Assembly (NCBI GenBank): GCA_003243425.1
Contig: QFQP01000003.1
Location: forward strand, 1 to 64,000
Length of the DNA: 64,000 nucleotides
Reading direction: 5' to 3'
Source of the DNA: Archangium gephyra
GTDB taxonomy: Bacteria; Myxococcota; Myxococcia; Myxococcales; Myxococcaceae
Part shown: in pieces, positions 9,343 through 18,746 of the stretch
Layout of the letters: each line of letters begins with the position of its first letter
How positions within the stretch are numbered: the stretch's first letter is position 1
Translations under genes and position numbers: made by a program
The notes under the pieces: model-generated
The model's input: the letters and a program-made list of their open reading frames with translations, nothing else
What the model was told of the DNA's origin: nothing
Database searches by the model: none

Positions 9343-9352
9343 GCGGCGCAAC

Positions 9353-9727
9353 ATGAACACCACGACCCGTGACGTGCTGGTTCACACCGTCGCCGACGTG
9401 CGCTGGCTCGTCGAGCACGGCTCCTTCGTTTCGGCAGCGAAGCGGCTCGGGGAGCTGCGACTCATGCTCGAGCGCGTGCTCTTAGCGGAGACGGCGTTGG
9501 TGCAGCGCGGCGATTCAGTCCGCGCCGAAGACGCCGAACGACCGCAGGCAGAGATCAACAGCCTCGAGCGAACGCTCGATTCGGTGGCCTCGGCCATCAC
9601 CCACGAAACCGCGGAGCTCGCGATCGCGGGGCTGGGAACGCTGGAGCGGCTCCTGGTGCAGCACGAGCGCACGGCGCGAACGTTGTTGTCGACCGCTGGC
9701 GGGCAGTTCGCAGACGCCAATCGATGA
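9353..9727 (+). CDS. Hypothetical helical protein
   Basis: 124 residues from ATG 9353 (GTG 9341 would add four). I do not recognise the family. The sequence is almost wholly alpha-helical in character, with heptad-like Leu/Val spacing, many Glu/Arg pairs, no cysteine, no signal peptide and no membrane segment, so it is a cytosolic helical bundle or coiled coil. It lies between the divergent hybrid kinase and a convergent universal stress protein, with a 16-bp inverted repeat just upstream. Confidence 0.55.
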   Translation: MNTTTRDVLVHTVADVRWLVEHGSFVSAAKRLGELRLMLERVLLAETALVQRGDSVRAEDAERPQAEINSLERTLDSVASAITHETAELAIAGLGTLERLLVQHERTARTLLSTAGGQFADANR

Positions 9728-9943
9728 GCGCGACGCGAAGGGCGAAGCAGGCCCGACGGCACGTGACGACACCAGAGAGAACGACGCGCGCACGGCTGAC
9801 CCGGTGACGGTTGCGGTGGCCTGCGTCGAACCCACCACCAACTGACGCTCTACGGCTGCCCACGGCTCAGGGGCCACGTTGCGAGCACGCCGACGCGCTG
9901 TCCCTGCGTCTGCGGCTCGAAACAGCAACCGGTGCGCTGCGCT

Positions 9944-11209
9944 TCAACGTCCAGGCGCGGGCACCAGCAGCGTCGGCCGGTGCGACGCCGACAAGACGTC
10001 GGCCGCGACGGAACCGGGGGCCGACGTGCGAAGCCCGAGAACGATCACGCGCGCACCGAACCGCTCCGAAGCTTGAAGGATGGCGCGTGCCGGGTCGTTC
10101 GACTCGGCGACGACGACTTCGACGTTGTGGCGCGAGGCAGGCGCCAGTTGTCGAACGCGCTCTTCGGTCTGCGGCTGCGCGGCGCCGAAGACGTCGCGTT
10201 CATCGAGCACGCCGAGCTGCTGGCGCGGCACCACGTGAAGCAGCGTGAGTGAGACGTCAGCCGGCAACGCCGCGCAGGCCTGCTCCACCACGTGCCGACT
10301 GAGCCACGTCAGGTCGACCGCGACCAGCGCAGTGGCGGTGGTGCTGTCACGAACGCCGACGTCGTCGGGGCTGCGCGGCACACACAGCACCGAGCACGCC
10401 GCGTCGTGAAGCACCCGCCGAGAAACGGACCCGAACCAGAGCCGTTCGATGGCGCTGCGCCGATGCGAGCCGACGACGATCACATCGGCTTTGCGCTCTC
10501 GCGCGGCGGCGACCAGACGCTCGGACGCGCGGCCGATGTTGGGCTCGAGGTGCACCGAATCTCCCAGGCCGGGGTAGTGGGCGAGCAGCTCGCGGCGCAG
10601 CACCTGCTCGACCTTCGCGTCTGCATCGACGGCGCTGCGAGGGCCCTCGAGACCGATGCGGCCCTGCTCCTCGGGCGGAAAATAGAAGTGTGCGCCGGAC
10701 CATTCGGTGCGGTGACGGCCGAACAGCGCCCGGGCGAACTGCCATGCAGACGTCCCCGAGCCGTCGCGTTCGAGCCCCACCATCGCCGCCAGGCTGCGTT
10801 CACCGCGCTGCCACGCATCGAACGGCCGGCCGTCGCGCACCACCAGCACCGGAACGCGCGCGTGCCGAACCAACGCGTCGGCGTGTGACCCCGCGCCCCG
10901 CCGCTTGCCCGCCCCGGTGGCGCCGATCACGACCAGCGCTGCCGCTGATTCCTGCACCGCCTGGGTCAGTCCGCGCTCGACCGGCCCCAGCACCAGCCGC
11001 GTCGACGCGCCGAGCACCGACGCGCGGCTCTCGAGCGCCCGCCTCGATGACTCGAGCAGGTGTTCGCGGGCGACGGCGTCCGCGCTGAACGGAAAGTCGA
11101 GCACGTGGACGAGCTCCAGGGAGTGCCCGGTGTCTCGTGCCAGCGCAGCTGCTGCGTTCACTGCATGTTCTGCAGCTTCAGAGAAGTCGACGCCGCACAG
11201 GATCTTCAT
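9944..11209 (-). CDS. Universal stress protein with three UspA-type domains
   Basis: 421 residues from ATG 11209 (MKILCGVDFSEAAEH). Three UspA-like alpha/beta units follow one another. Unit one ends VVIGATGAGKRRGAGS with a GxxG...GS nucleotide-binding loop; unit two ends VVGSHRRSAIERLWFGSVS; unit three ends VLGLRTSAPGSVAADVLSAS, where the loop is degenerate. Single and double UspA proteins are common; three units in one chain is less so. The central insertion around residues 130-170 (containing FYFPPEEQG) is unlike UspA and may be a spacer. Likely a cytosolic ATP-binding stress factor. A single-domain UspA gene also occurs at 24443. Confidence 0.85.
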   Translation of the reverse strand: MKILCGVDFSEAAEHAVNAAAALARDTGHSLELVHVLDFPFSADAVAREHLLESSRRALESRASVLGASTRLVLGPVERGLTQAVQESAAALVVIGATGAGKRRGAGSHADALVRHARVPVLVVRDGRPFDAWQRGERSLAAMVGLERDGSGTSAWQFARALFGRHRTEWSGAHFYFPPEEQGRIGLEGPRSAVDADAKVEQVLRRELLAHYPGLGDSVHLEPNIGRASERLVAAARERKADVIVVGSHRRSAIERLWFGSVSRRVLHDAACSVLCVPRSPDDVGVRDSTTATALVAVDLTWLSRHVVEQACAALPADVSLTLLHVVPRQQLGVLDERDVFGAAQPQTEERVRQLAPASRHNVEVVVAESNDPARAILQASERFGARVIVLGLRTSAPGSVAADVLSASHRPTLLVPAPGR

Positions 11210-11382
11210 GCCGGGGTTGCACTTCAAGGACCGCGCCATGCGGCACGAGCTGCGCCACGCGCACGGATTTCACGCCCACCGCGTCGGCGCGCCGAATGCG
11301 CGACGTCTTGCCACCACGCCGTCCGCCTCCGCTGGTCCGCCGGATGCAGTCCTCTCGCAGCGCAACCCACTGGAGGAACGCC

Positions 11383-11598
11383 ATGTCGAAGAAGCACACC
11401 GAGGTGAAGTCGCTGCAGCAGCTCCGTGACGAGATCCGCCTGAAGCTTCACCTCGCGTCGATGGACGCCAAAGACGAATGGGACCGCCTCGAACCGCAGG
11501 TGGAACATGCTCTGGCGACCATCGACTCGGTGGCGCGTGAAACCGTCGACGACCTGAAGAAGCGGATGACGGAGCTCCGCATTCGCCTCAAGGCCTGA
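11383..11598 (+). CDS. Small conserved-looking helical protein
   Basis: 71 residues, MSKKHTEVKSLQQLRDEIRL onward. Start fixed by the strong ribosome site GGAGGA at 11372-11377; sequence further upstream is overlapped by the divergent UspA gene. Highly charged, predicted as two long amphipathic helices (QLRDEIRLKLHLASMDAK and the C-terminal DDLKKRMTELRIRLKA). No known motif. It precedes the beta-CASP nuclease gene by 17 bp and is probably cotranscribed with it. Confidence 0.75.
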   Translation: MSKKHTEVKSLQQLRDEIRLKLHLASMDAKDEWDRLEPQVEHALATIDSVARETVDDLKKRMTELRIRLKA

Positions 11599-11615
11599 GC
11601 CGCGCGAGGCGACTG

Positions 11616-13025
11616 ATGAAGCCCTTCGTCGAGTTCATCGGCGCCGCGCGCACCGTCACCGGGTCGCGGCACCTGCTCCACGCGCCCGGTGCGAAGGTGC
11701 TGCTCGACTGTGGCCTCTTTCAGGGGCACCGGGCCGAAGCGCGGGCGCGCAACGAGTCGTTGGGCTTCGCGGCACGCACCATCGATTGCGTGGTGCTCTC
11801 GCACGCGCACATCGATCACTCCGGCGCGCTGCCCATTCTCTGTCGTGAGGGCTTCCGCGGCCCCATTCACGTCACCCCCGCCACGCGCGATCTCTGCGCG
11901 TTGATGCTCGAGGACGCAGCGGCGCTTCAGGCGGCCGACGCGCGGCACCTCAACCGGCGAATCGAAGCCGGTGAGCTCGACGTCGCTCCCGTCGAGCCGC
12001 TGTTCGACCGTCGCGACGTGGCGCAGGCGATCTCGCAGATGGAGCCGCTGGTATACGGAGCGCTTCGCACCATCGCGGGCGGCGTCACGTTGACGTTCCT
12101 CGACGCCGGTCACGTGCTCGGCAGCGCCATCTCGGTGCTCGACGTGACGAGCGATGCCACGACACGGCGGCTGGTGTTCACCGGCGATCTCGGCCGCTCG
12201 GAGACCCCGATTCTCCGAGCGCCGGAGACGCCACGGGGCGCCACCACCCTGCTGCTCGAGAGCACCTACGGCGACCGGGAACATCCTCCACGCGCGGCGA
12301 TGGACGACGCGCTCGCAGACATCGTCAAGCAGGCCGTGCGCAAGGGCGGCAAGGTGCTGATTCCGTCGTTCGCGCTCGAACGCGCGCAGGAAGTGCTGTT
12401 CTCGCTGAAGAAGCTGCGGCGTGCCGGCCAGATTCCCTCAGTCCCGGTGTTCGTCGATTCACCGCTCACCGCGAACATCACCGAGGTCTTCCGCCGACAT
12501 CCTGACTGCTACGACACCGAGACGCGCGCGCTCTTCGACGAAGGGCATTCGCCGTTCGAGTTCGACGGCCTGGAGCTCGTCACCAGCGTCGAAGGCTCGC
12601 GAGCGATCGACAACGGCGACGCTCCGTCGATCATCATCTCGGCCAGCGGCATGTGTGAAGGCGGGCGCGTGCTCCATCACCTGCAGGCGATGGTCGCTGA
12701 CCCGCGCCATTCCATCGTGCTCGTCGGCTATCAGGCGCAGCACACGCTGGGTCGCAAACTCCAGGAACGCCGTCCGCGCGTACGCATCTTCGGGCTCGAG
12801 CGCGACGTGCACGCCAACGTGGTCTCGCTCGCGGGCTTCAGCGCCCACGCCGATCGCCGAGACCTTCACCACTTCGCCCTGAAGGTCGCTTCACGCGGCG
12901 CCCTCACCGACGTGTGCCTCGTGCATGGGGAAGCAGCAGCGCAGGAAGTGCTGGCGCGCGAGCTGCGGCAGGCGATGACGGCGCGCATTTCGTGCCCCGC
13001 CCCGGGCGACATCGTGCGGCTGTAG
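11616..13025 (+). CDS. Metallo-beta-lactamase / beta-CASP RNase-like protein
   Basis: 469 residues. The metal site HAHIDHSG is at 63-70, with the distal Asp in FTGDLGRSE and the late histidine in GFSAHADR. The beta-CASP insert shows VFVDSPLT and ASGMCEGGR, and an RMMBL-type C-terminus follows. This is the architecture of the YSH1/CPSF73-like bacterial family (COG1236-type), zinc-dependent nucleases acting on RNA, in the cytoplasm. It is not the longer RNase J type because the C-terminal domain is lacking. Upstream is the 71-residue helical protein (17 bp gap). Confidence 0.88.
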   Translation: MKPFVEFIGAARTVTGSRHLLHAPGAKVLLDCGLFQGHRAEARARNESLGFAARTIDCVVLSHAHIDHSGALPILCREGFRGPIHVTPATRDLCALMLEDAAALQAADARHLNRRIEAGELDVAPVEPLFDRRDVAQAISQMEPLVYGALRTIAGGVTLTFLDAGHVLGSAISVLDVTSDATTRRLVFTGDLGRSETPILRAPETPRGATTLLLESTYGDREHPPRAAMDDALADIVKQAVRKGGKVLIPSFALERAQEVLFSLKKLRRAGQIPSVPVFVDSPLTANITEVFRRHPDCYDTETRALFDEGHSPFEFDGLELVTSVEGSRAIDNGDAPSIIISASGMCEGGRVLHHLQAMVADPRHSIVLVGYQAQHTLGRKLQERRPRVRIFGLERDVHANVVSLAGFSAHADRRDLHHFALKVASRGALTDVCLVHGEAAAQEVLARELRQAMTARISCPAPGDIVRL

Positions 13026-13038
13026 CCCGGTACACGGA

Positions 13039-15324
13039 ATGCACCCGAGCGACGGCATGAACGCTCGCTCTGAGACACCGGCTGTCCCCTTTCGCCGTTT
13101 GATCATCGCGCTCGAGTTGTTCGCCGCAGTGACTGCGCTCGCCGGCGGACTGGCGCTCCTGCTCTGGCCACACGGCAACGTGGTGGTGCCGCTGTGGCTG
13201 CTCGACACCTCGCCGTTCAAGACGTTCATCGTGCCCGGCGCGCTGTTGGCAGTCGTGGTCGGTGGTTCGAACCTCGCCAGTGGGGTGCTCGTGTGGCGAC
13301 GATCACGCGCCGCCATCGACGCGATGCTGCTGGCCGGTGGCGCCATGACGGTGTGGATCGTCGCGGAGTCCGCGATCCTCCGGGAGTTCAGCTGGCTGCA
13401 CCTCGTGTACGGGCTCATCGGCCTCACGGTGCTCGGCGTCGGCATCTCCGCGGCGCTGCGATCAGGCGTCGCACGGCATCGGTGGCTCGTCATCGTGACC
13501 GCGTGCGAGGCGGTGGGCTTTCTGGCGCCCAGCATCGCGGGCACACTCTCCACGAGCGCTGGCTTCAGTGCGTGGCCGCAGGCAGCGCTGTTGGTCGCCG
13601 CGGGCGCGTTCGAAGGGCTGCTGCTGGGCACGGGTCAGGCGCTCGCCTTCCCCTTCGCGGTGCGGAAGGTGCGCTACGTGGCGCTCACGTCGCTGGCCGC
13701 CGCCTTCGTGTGGGCGTGCGTGATGGGAGCGATGCTGCTGGGCGCGAGCGACGCGCCGATCGCCATGGTCGTCATCACCGCGGCCATCGCCGGGCCCGTC
13801 GGCCTCGTCTCCATCGGCTTCGCGCAGTGGCTCGCGTTGCGAGAGGCCCCTCGCCGCTCGACCGTATGGATCGGGTGGACCACGCTCGCGTGGGCGGTCG
13901 CGCTTCCGTTGAGCTTCACACCCGGGCCCTTCGTCGACGCGTCGACGCCGCTCGCGGTGCATCTGATTCTCTGGAGCGCCAGCGGGCTGGTCATGGCGTG
14001 GGTGATGGCGCTCATCACCTGGCAGGGCGTGCTGCACGTGTCGGGTGCGACGACGCTCCGCGCCCGCTTCTTCGACGACCTCGCGCGCGCCGCGTTGCCG
14101 GAACCCGGCGACGCGCCGTTGCCCCCGGTGACCGAGGCGGATCTCGCCGCGCTGCCGGAGCCCGCGCGCCGCTACTTCCGCTTCATGGGCGTGCTGGGGC
14201 GCCCCAGAGACCGCACGTTCCGACTCGGCTTCGGCGGTCGCTTCAAGTCGAGCCCGGCCGCGCCGTGGCGCCGCTGCGAAGCGTGGCAGTACAACACCAG
14301 CGCCGAGGTGACGCGCACCTTCTCGATGCGGCTCCGCCTCGCAGGGCTCCCGGTCATCGGCCGCGACACCTACCGCGCTGGGCACGGCCGCATGCTGGTC
14401 AGGCTGCTCGATCGCGTGACCGTCGCCGACGGCAGGGGCGCCGAGTTCGACGTCGGCGAGCTGACCACCTACCTCAACGATCTGGTGCTGCTGGCCCCGT
14501 CGATGCTGCTCACGCCCGCCGTCAGGTTCACGGAAGTCGACGCGCACTGCTTCGAGGTCTCGCTCGACGATCACGGGCTCGAGGTCACGGCACGTGTGTT
14601 CGTCGACGACCGCGGCGCGCCGGTGAGCTTCGTGAGCACCGACCGGTTCCTCGAGAACCCGGCGAAGAAGGGCGAGATGCTGCGCGCGCGCTGGTCGACG
14701 CCCATCGCCGGTTTTCAGGAACTGGACGGCCGGCGACTTCCGACGCGCGCGACCGCGATCTGGCACCTGCCGAGCGGCGAGCTGCCGTACGCCGACTTCG
14801 CGCTGGTGCCTGAGAGCGTCTCGTTCAACGTGGGCTGCGCAGACGAGCCCGACAGGCGCGCGACCGCGACGACGTCGCGCGCGGCTGCGCTCGTCGCCGT
14901 GCTCGTGGCCTGCAGCGCGGTGTCTGCGTTCGCCCAAAGCAGCATCTTCCCCAGCGAGAGCACACGAAAGGCCGCGCGACAGTTCGAGGCCCAGACGGTG
15001 TCGGAAGAGTCGAGGGCGTTTCTCAAGACCAAGATGAAGAACCACGGCGCGGAGCTCCGCGACCTGGCCCTCGCGGTGGCCACCCTTCGCTTCTCGGAGG
15101 CCCAGCGGCTGGCGCAGGAGCTCGCCAACCAACCCCGGCTCGACCCCACCAGCGGCCCCGCCATGAAGCTCCCCACGCGGTTCTTCGAGCTGCAGGACGA
15201 GCTGAAGAAGAACGCACAGGCCGTCGCCGACGCCGCGAAGGCCAGCTCGGTGAACGACACCCACGCGGCGTTTTCACGCTTGGTCGACACCTGCATGAGC
15301 TGCCACGTCGCGTTCAGGAAGTAG
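13039..15324 (+). CDS. Polytopic membrane protein - DUF6544-like - class II cytochrome c fusion
   Basis: 761 residues. Residues about 20-330 contain nine or ten membrane helices. Residues 350-600 match what I know as DUF6544-like (LPEPARRYFRFMGVLGRP; GLPVIGRDTYRAGHGRM; YLNDLVLLAPSML). At about 608-633 a second signal-peptide-like stretch (AAALVAVLVACSAVSAFAQ) appears, followed by a 120-residue four-helix domain ending in the haem motif CMSCH (751-755), the C-terminal position typical of cytochrome c'/c556. That last domain resembles the separate cytochrome gene at 20477. No stop codon in any frame near the join could end a first gene, so the fusion is real in this assembly, though an indel merging two genes remains possible. 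ATG 13060 is an alternative start. Confidence 0.75.
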   Translation: MHPSDGMNARSETPAVPFRRLIIALELFAAVTALAGGLALLLWPHGNVVVPLWLLDTSPFKTFIVPGALLAVVVGGSNLASGVLVWRRSRAAIDAMLLAGGAMTVWIVAESAILREFSWLHLVYGLIGLTVLGVGISAALRSGVARHRWLVIVTACEAVGFLAPSIAGTLSTSAGFSAWPQAALLVAAGAFEGLLLGTGQALAFPFAVRKVRYVALTSLAAAFVWACVMGAMLLGASDAPIAMVVITAAIAGPVGLVSIGFAQWLALREAPRRSTVWIGWTTLAWAVALPLSFTPGPFVDASTPLAVHLILWSASGLVMAWVMALITWQGVLHVSGATTLRARFFDDLARAALPEPGDAPLPPVTEADLAALPEPARRYFRFMGVLGRPRDRTFRLGFGGRFKSSPAAPWRRCEAWQYNTSAEVTRTFSMRLRLAGLPVIGRDTYRAGHGRMLVRLLDRVTVADGRGAEFDVGELTTYLNDLVLLAPSMLLTPAVRFTEVDAHCFEVSLDDHGLEVTARVFVDDRGAPVSFVSTDRFLENPAKKGEMLRARWSTPIAGFQELDGRRLPTRATAIWHLPSGELPYADFALVPESVSFNVGCADEPDRRATATTSRAAALVAVLVACSAVSAFAQSSIFPSESTRKAARQFEAQTVSEESRAFLKTKMKNHGAELRDLALAVATLRFSEAQRLAQELANQPRLDPTSGPAMKLPTRFFELQDELKKNAQAVADAAKASSVNDTHAAFSRLVDTCMSCHVAFRK

Positions 15325-15372
15325 GACGCTTCGCCGCCACCCTCGTGATGGACGGTGGTAATCCCACCGCCG

Positions 15373-16734
15373 ATGCCCACACGGATACTGGTGGTCGATG
15401 ATGACGGCGCGGCTCGTCAGGCGCTCAAGACGCTGCTGACGGCCAGGGGTTACGAGGTCGATCTCGCGGTCGACGGGAGCGGCGCCATGGAGCGGCTGGC
15501 AGAGCTGCCGCCCGAGCTCATCGTCACCGACCTCGACATGCCCGTCGTCAACGGCATGGAGCTCGTCAGGAAGGTGAACGAACAGAACCGCGAGCTGCCG
15601 GTGATCGTCGTCACCGGCGCTTCGGAGCTCACCTCGGCCGTCGCGGCGATGCGCGCGGGCGCGGCTGACTACCTCACCAAGCCGGTCGACTTCGAAGCGC
15701 TCCTGGTGTCGATCGAACGGAGCCTCGAGCACCGCAACGTGCGGCTCGAGAACGAGAACCTCAAGCGCCAGCACCGCGAAGCGCACGGCGATGGCGTGCA
15801 GGGGCTGCTCGGCACGAGCCTGTCGATGCAGAAGGTCTACGAGATGGCGCGCAGAGTCGCGCCGTCGCGGGCCACCGTGTTGATCACCGGCCAGAGCGGC
15901 ACCGGCAAAGGTGAGCTCGCGCGCGCGATTCACGCCTTGAGCCCGCGCGCCGACAAGCCGTTCGTGGCCGTGCACTGCGCGGCCCTCAGCGAGACGCTGC
16001 TCGAGAGTGAATTGTTCGGCCACGAGAAGGGCTCGTTCACCGGCGCCGAACGACGACGCATCGGCCGCTTCGAGCAGGCGCACGAGGGCACGCTCTTCCT
16101 CGACGAGATCGGCGAGATCCCCGCGTCGACGCAGATCAAGCTGCTGACCGTGCTGCAGGAGCGCCGGTTCGAGCGCGTGGGTGGCAACGAGCTGGTGAAG
16201 GTCGACGTGCGCATTCTCGCGGCGACCAACCGGGACCTGAAGGCCGACGTCGCCGCGGGCCGCTTTCGCGAAGATCTGTTCTACCGGCTCAACGTGGTGA
16301 ACATCGAAATGCCACCGCTGCGGTTGCGCGGCGGCGACGTGCTGAGCCTCGCCGAACACTTCCTGCAGCGCTTCGCGCTCGAGAACCACAAACAGATCTC
16401 CGGCTTCAGCCCGCGCGCGAAGACCAAGCTGCGCAACCACCTCTGGCCCGGCAACGTGCGCGAGCTCGAGAACGCCATCGAGCGCGCGGTGGTGCTCTGC
16501 GACGGCGCGCTCATCGAAGAAGATCACCTGCCGCACGCGTCGGCCACGCTCGAGAGCCTCGAGGGCATCACGGTGCCCGGCGCCACGCTGGCCGAGCTCG
16601 AGCGCTTCGCCATCCTCAAGACGCTGGACGCGGTCGACGGCTCCACCACGCGCGCAGCGCAGATCCTCGACATCAGCGTTCGCACCATTCAGTACCGGCT
16701 CAACGAATACGGTCGCGACAAAGACGCGAGCTGA
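15373..16734 (+). CDS. Sigma-54-dependent response regulator (NtrC family)
   Basis: 453 residues from ATG 15373; GTG 15355 would add six. Receiver with Asp in VTDLDMPVVNG and Lys in LTKPVDF. The AAA+ domain has Walker A GQSGTGKG, the sigma-54 contact loop as GSFTGA (usual GAFTGA, Ala to Ser), Walker B LFLDEIGE and the arginine-containing FREDLFYRLNV. A Fis-type helix-turn-helix ends the protein (RAAQILDISVRTIQYRL). It activates transcription from sigma-54 promoters after phosphorylation. The gene is tail-to-tail with a hybrid kinase 3 bp away; its cognate kinase is not obvious. Confidence 0.93.
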   Translation: MPTRILVVDDDGAARQALKTLLTARGYEVDLAVDGSGAMERLAELPPELIVTDLDMPVVNGMELVRKVNEQNRELPVIVVTGASELTSAVAAMRAGAADYLTKPVDFEALLVSIERSLEHRNVRLENENLKRQHREAHGDGVQGLLGTSLSMQKVYEMARRVAPSRATVLITGQSGTGKGELARAIHALSPRADKPFVAVHCAALSETLLESELFGHEKGSFTGAERRRIGRFEQAHEGTLFLDEIGEIPASTQIKLLTVLQERRFERVGGNELVKVDVRILAATNRDLKADVAAGRFREDLFYRLNVVNIEMPPLRLRGGDVLSLAEHFLQRFALENHKQISGFSPRAKTKLRNHLWPGNVRELENAIERAVVLCDGALIEEDHLPHASATLESLEGITVPGATLAELERFAILKTLDAVDGSTTRAAQILDISVRTIQYRLNEYGRDKDAS

Positions 16735-16737
16735 CGC

Positions 16738-18678
16738 TCAAGAATCGCGCAGCAGCGCTTCGATCACCCCGACCAGTTCGTCGACCTTCACCGGCTTGGT
16801 GAGGTAGCGGTGAAAGCCGGCCTCGCTGACCTTGCCGGCGTCGCGCACCATGGCCGCCGCGCTCAAGGCCACGACTGGAATGTCGCGCGTCTCCGGCCAC
16901 GACTTGAGCGCCCGCGTCGCGTCGAAGCCGCTCATGCCGGGGAGATTGATGTCCATGAGCACCAGGTTCGGTCGTCGGGCGCGCACCAGCTCGATGCCGA
17001 TCTCCGCGGTCGGCGCGGTGGTCAACGCCACGCGGCCGTAATCGGCGAGCAGGTCTTCCATGAACGCGATGTTGGAAGGGTTGTCCTCGATGTAGACGAT
17101 CGAGAACGACGGCGCGGCGTGGTCCGATAGCAGCGTCGGCGCTTCGTGCACCCCGGCGTTCGAAGGCGCCGTCGCTTCGGCGCGGTGCACCGGCAGCTCG
17201 ATCCAGAACTGCGAGCCGCGCCCCTCCACACTCGAGAAGCCGGTGCGGCCATTCATCAACGCCGCCAGCCGTCGCGTGATCGCCAGACCGATGCCGGTGC
17301 CCTCGATGGGCCCCGTCTCCTGCCCGGCGCGATGAAACGGCTGGAAGATCCGGTCCTGCTTGTCGTGCGCGATGCCCACGCCGTCGTCTTCGACGGTCAG
17401 GCGCACGAAGCCTTCGGCGAGGCTGGCGCGAAACCGGGCCACCCCGCCCCGCCGGCCATACTTGATGGCGTTCGAGCCGTAGTTCATCAGCACCTGTTTG
17501 AGCCGCGTGCGGTCCGCGAGCACGTTCGGCAACCCGGCCGGCAGCGGCTCCATCACCAGCGTCACTTCGGCGCGCGCGGCCATCGGGTCGAGCGTCGACT
17601 TCACCTCGGGGAGCACGTCGTGAAAGTCGACGGCCTCCGGTGACACCGACACGCGGCCCGCCTCGATGCGCGCGAGATCGAGCACCTCGTCGACCAGGCG
17701 CAGCAGGTGCTCGCCGCCCTTGAGCACGTGCTCGATGCGCTCACGATGACGGTCGGGCAGCGGCGTCTTCTTGTCGCGGTGCAGCAGCTGCGCGAAGCCC
17801 AGAATCGCGTTGAGCGGCGTGCGCAGCTCGTGACTCATCGACGCCAGGAACTCGCTCTTCGCCGAGTTGGCTTCTTCCGCGTTGGCCCGCGCCTCGCGCA
17901 GCGCCTCTCCGTGCTGCACGTCTTCAGTGATGTCCCAGATGGTCATCACCGTGCCGCTCTCGACGGTGCCCCGCTCGACGACACGGAGGCTTCGCCCCTC
18001 GCCACTGCGCACCTCGCACGCACCGGCGCGGTTGCGGTGATTGGCGCGCAGCCGCGTCTCGACGTCGCTGACCGAGGTGCTCTGCGCATCGAACGTGCCC
18101 GCGGCGAGGTTGAGCGTCAGCAGCTCTTCGAAGGTGCGGCCCACGAGGTCACCTTCCACGTGCCTGCCCAGCAGGTGCCGAACGGTGCTGTTGCAGAGCA
18201 CGAGTCGATCGTCGCCATCGAACACCGCGAAGCCGCCCGGAATGCTCTCCACCGCGTTGAGCAGGTGCTGTTGCGTGCGCCGCGCCTTGAGCTCCGCCGT
18301 CTTGCGATCGGTGATGTCACGAATGCTCGCCGACGTGAGCTGCGCCCCCCCGGTGTTCAGCGGGCTGAGGCTGATCTCGATGGGGAACTCCACGCCGTCG
18401 CGACGGCAGCCGTGGAGCTCGAGCCCGGTGCCCATGGGCCGCACCTTCGGCGCCTGCGCGAAGCTCTTTCGGCGGTCCACGTGGCTGTGTCGAAAGCGCT
18501 GCGGGAGCAGAATCTCCATCTGCTGACCGAGCAGCTCTTCACGCGAATAGCCGAAGAGGCGTTCGGTCTGCAGGTTGACCAGCACGATCTCTCCGTCGCC
18601 ATCGACCACCACCACGGCGTCTGGTGCCGCGTCGAGCAGCTTCCGGAAGATCTCGGTACCGAGGGACTCGAGGTTCAT
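16738..18678 (-). CDS. Hybrid histidine kinase (PAS-PAS-HisKA-HATPase-REC)
   Basis: 646 residues from ATG 18678 (MNLESLGTEIF); 18690 and 18738 are alternatives. PAS one reads LLDAAPDAVVVVDGDGEIV with the FGYSREEL motif; PAS two starts VESIPGGFAVFDGDDRLV. The H-box is ASMSHELRTPLNAILGFAQ, the ATPase has DDGVGIAHDKQ and GTGIGLAITRRL, and the C-terminal receiver keeps Asp in VLMDINLPGMSG and Lys in LTKPVK. No membrane segment, so soluble sensing through PAS, possibly redox or small ligands. Downstream of a CBS-domain gene by 68 bp on the same strand. Confidence 0.92.
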   Translation of the reverse strand: MNLESLGTEIFRKLLDAAPDAVVVVDGDGEIVLVNLQTERLFGYSREELLGQQMEILLPQRFRHSHVDRRKSFAQAPKVRPMGTGLELHGCRRDGVEFPIEISLSPLNTGGAQLTSASIRDITDRKTAELKARRTQQHLLNAVESIPGGFAVFDGDDRLVLCNSTVRHLLGRHVEGDLVGRTFEELLTLNLAAGTFDAQSTSVSDVETRLRANHRNRAGACEVRSGEGRSLRVVERGTVESGTVMTIWDITEDVQHGEALREARANAEEANSAKSEFLASMSHELRTPLNAILGFAQLLHRDKKTPLPDRHRERIEHVLKGGEHLLRLVDEVLDLARIEAGRVSVSPEAVDFHDVLPEVKSTLDPMAARAEVTLVMEPLPAGLPNVLADRTRLKQVLMNYGSNAIKYGRRGGVARFRASLAEGFVRLTVEDDGVGIAHDKQDRIFQPFHRAGQETGPIEGTGIGLAITRRLAALMNGRTGFSSVEGRGSQFWIELPVHRAEATAPSNAGVHEAPTLLSDHAAPSFSIVYIEDNPSNIAFMEDLLADYGRVALTTAPTAEIGIELVRARRPNLVLMDINLPGMSGFDATRALKSWPETRDIPVVALSAAAMVRDAGKVSEAGFHRYLTKPVKVDELVGVIEALLRDS

Positions 18679-18746
18679 GACGCCCCGCATGTACCACCGC
18701 AGCAGCTCGGTGCCCGCGCGCGAGTACCAGGGCGCCACCGCGCGGC

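Noticed and set aside
15280..15320. A separate cytochrome gene starting inside the fusion protein
   Set aside because: No ATG or convincing ribosome site occurs near the internal signal-like helix, and there is no stop before it, so a single fused frame is reported.
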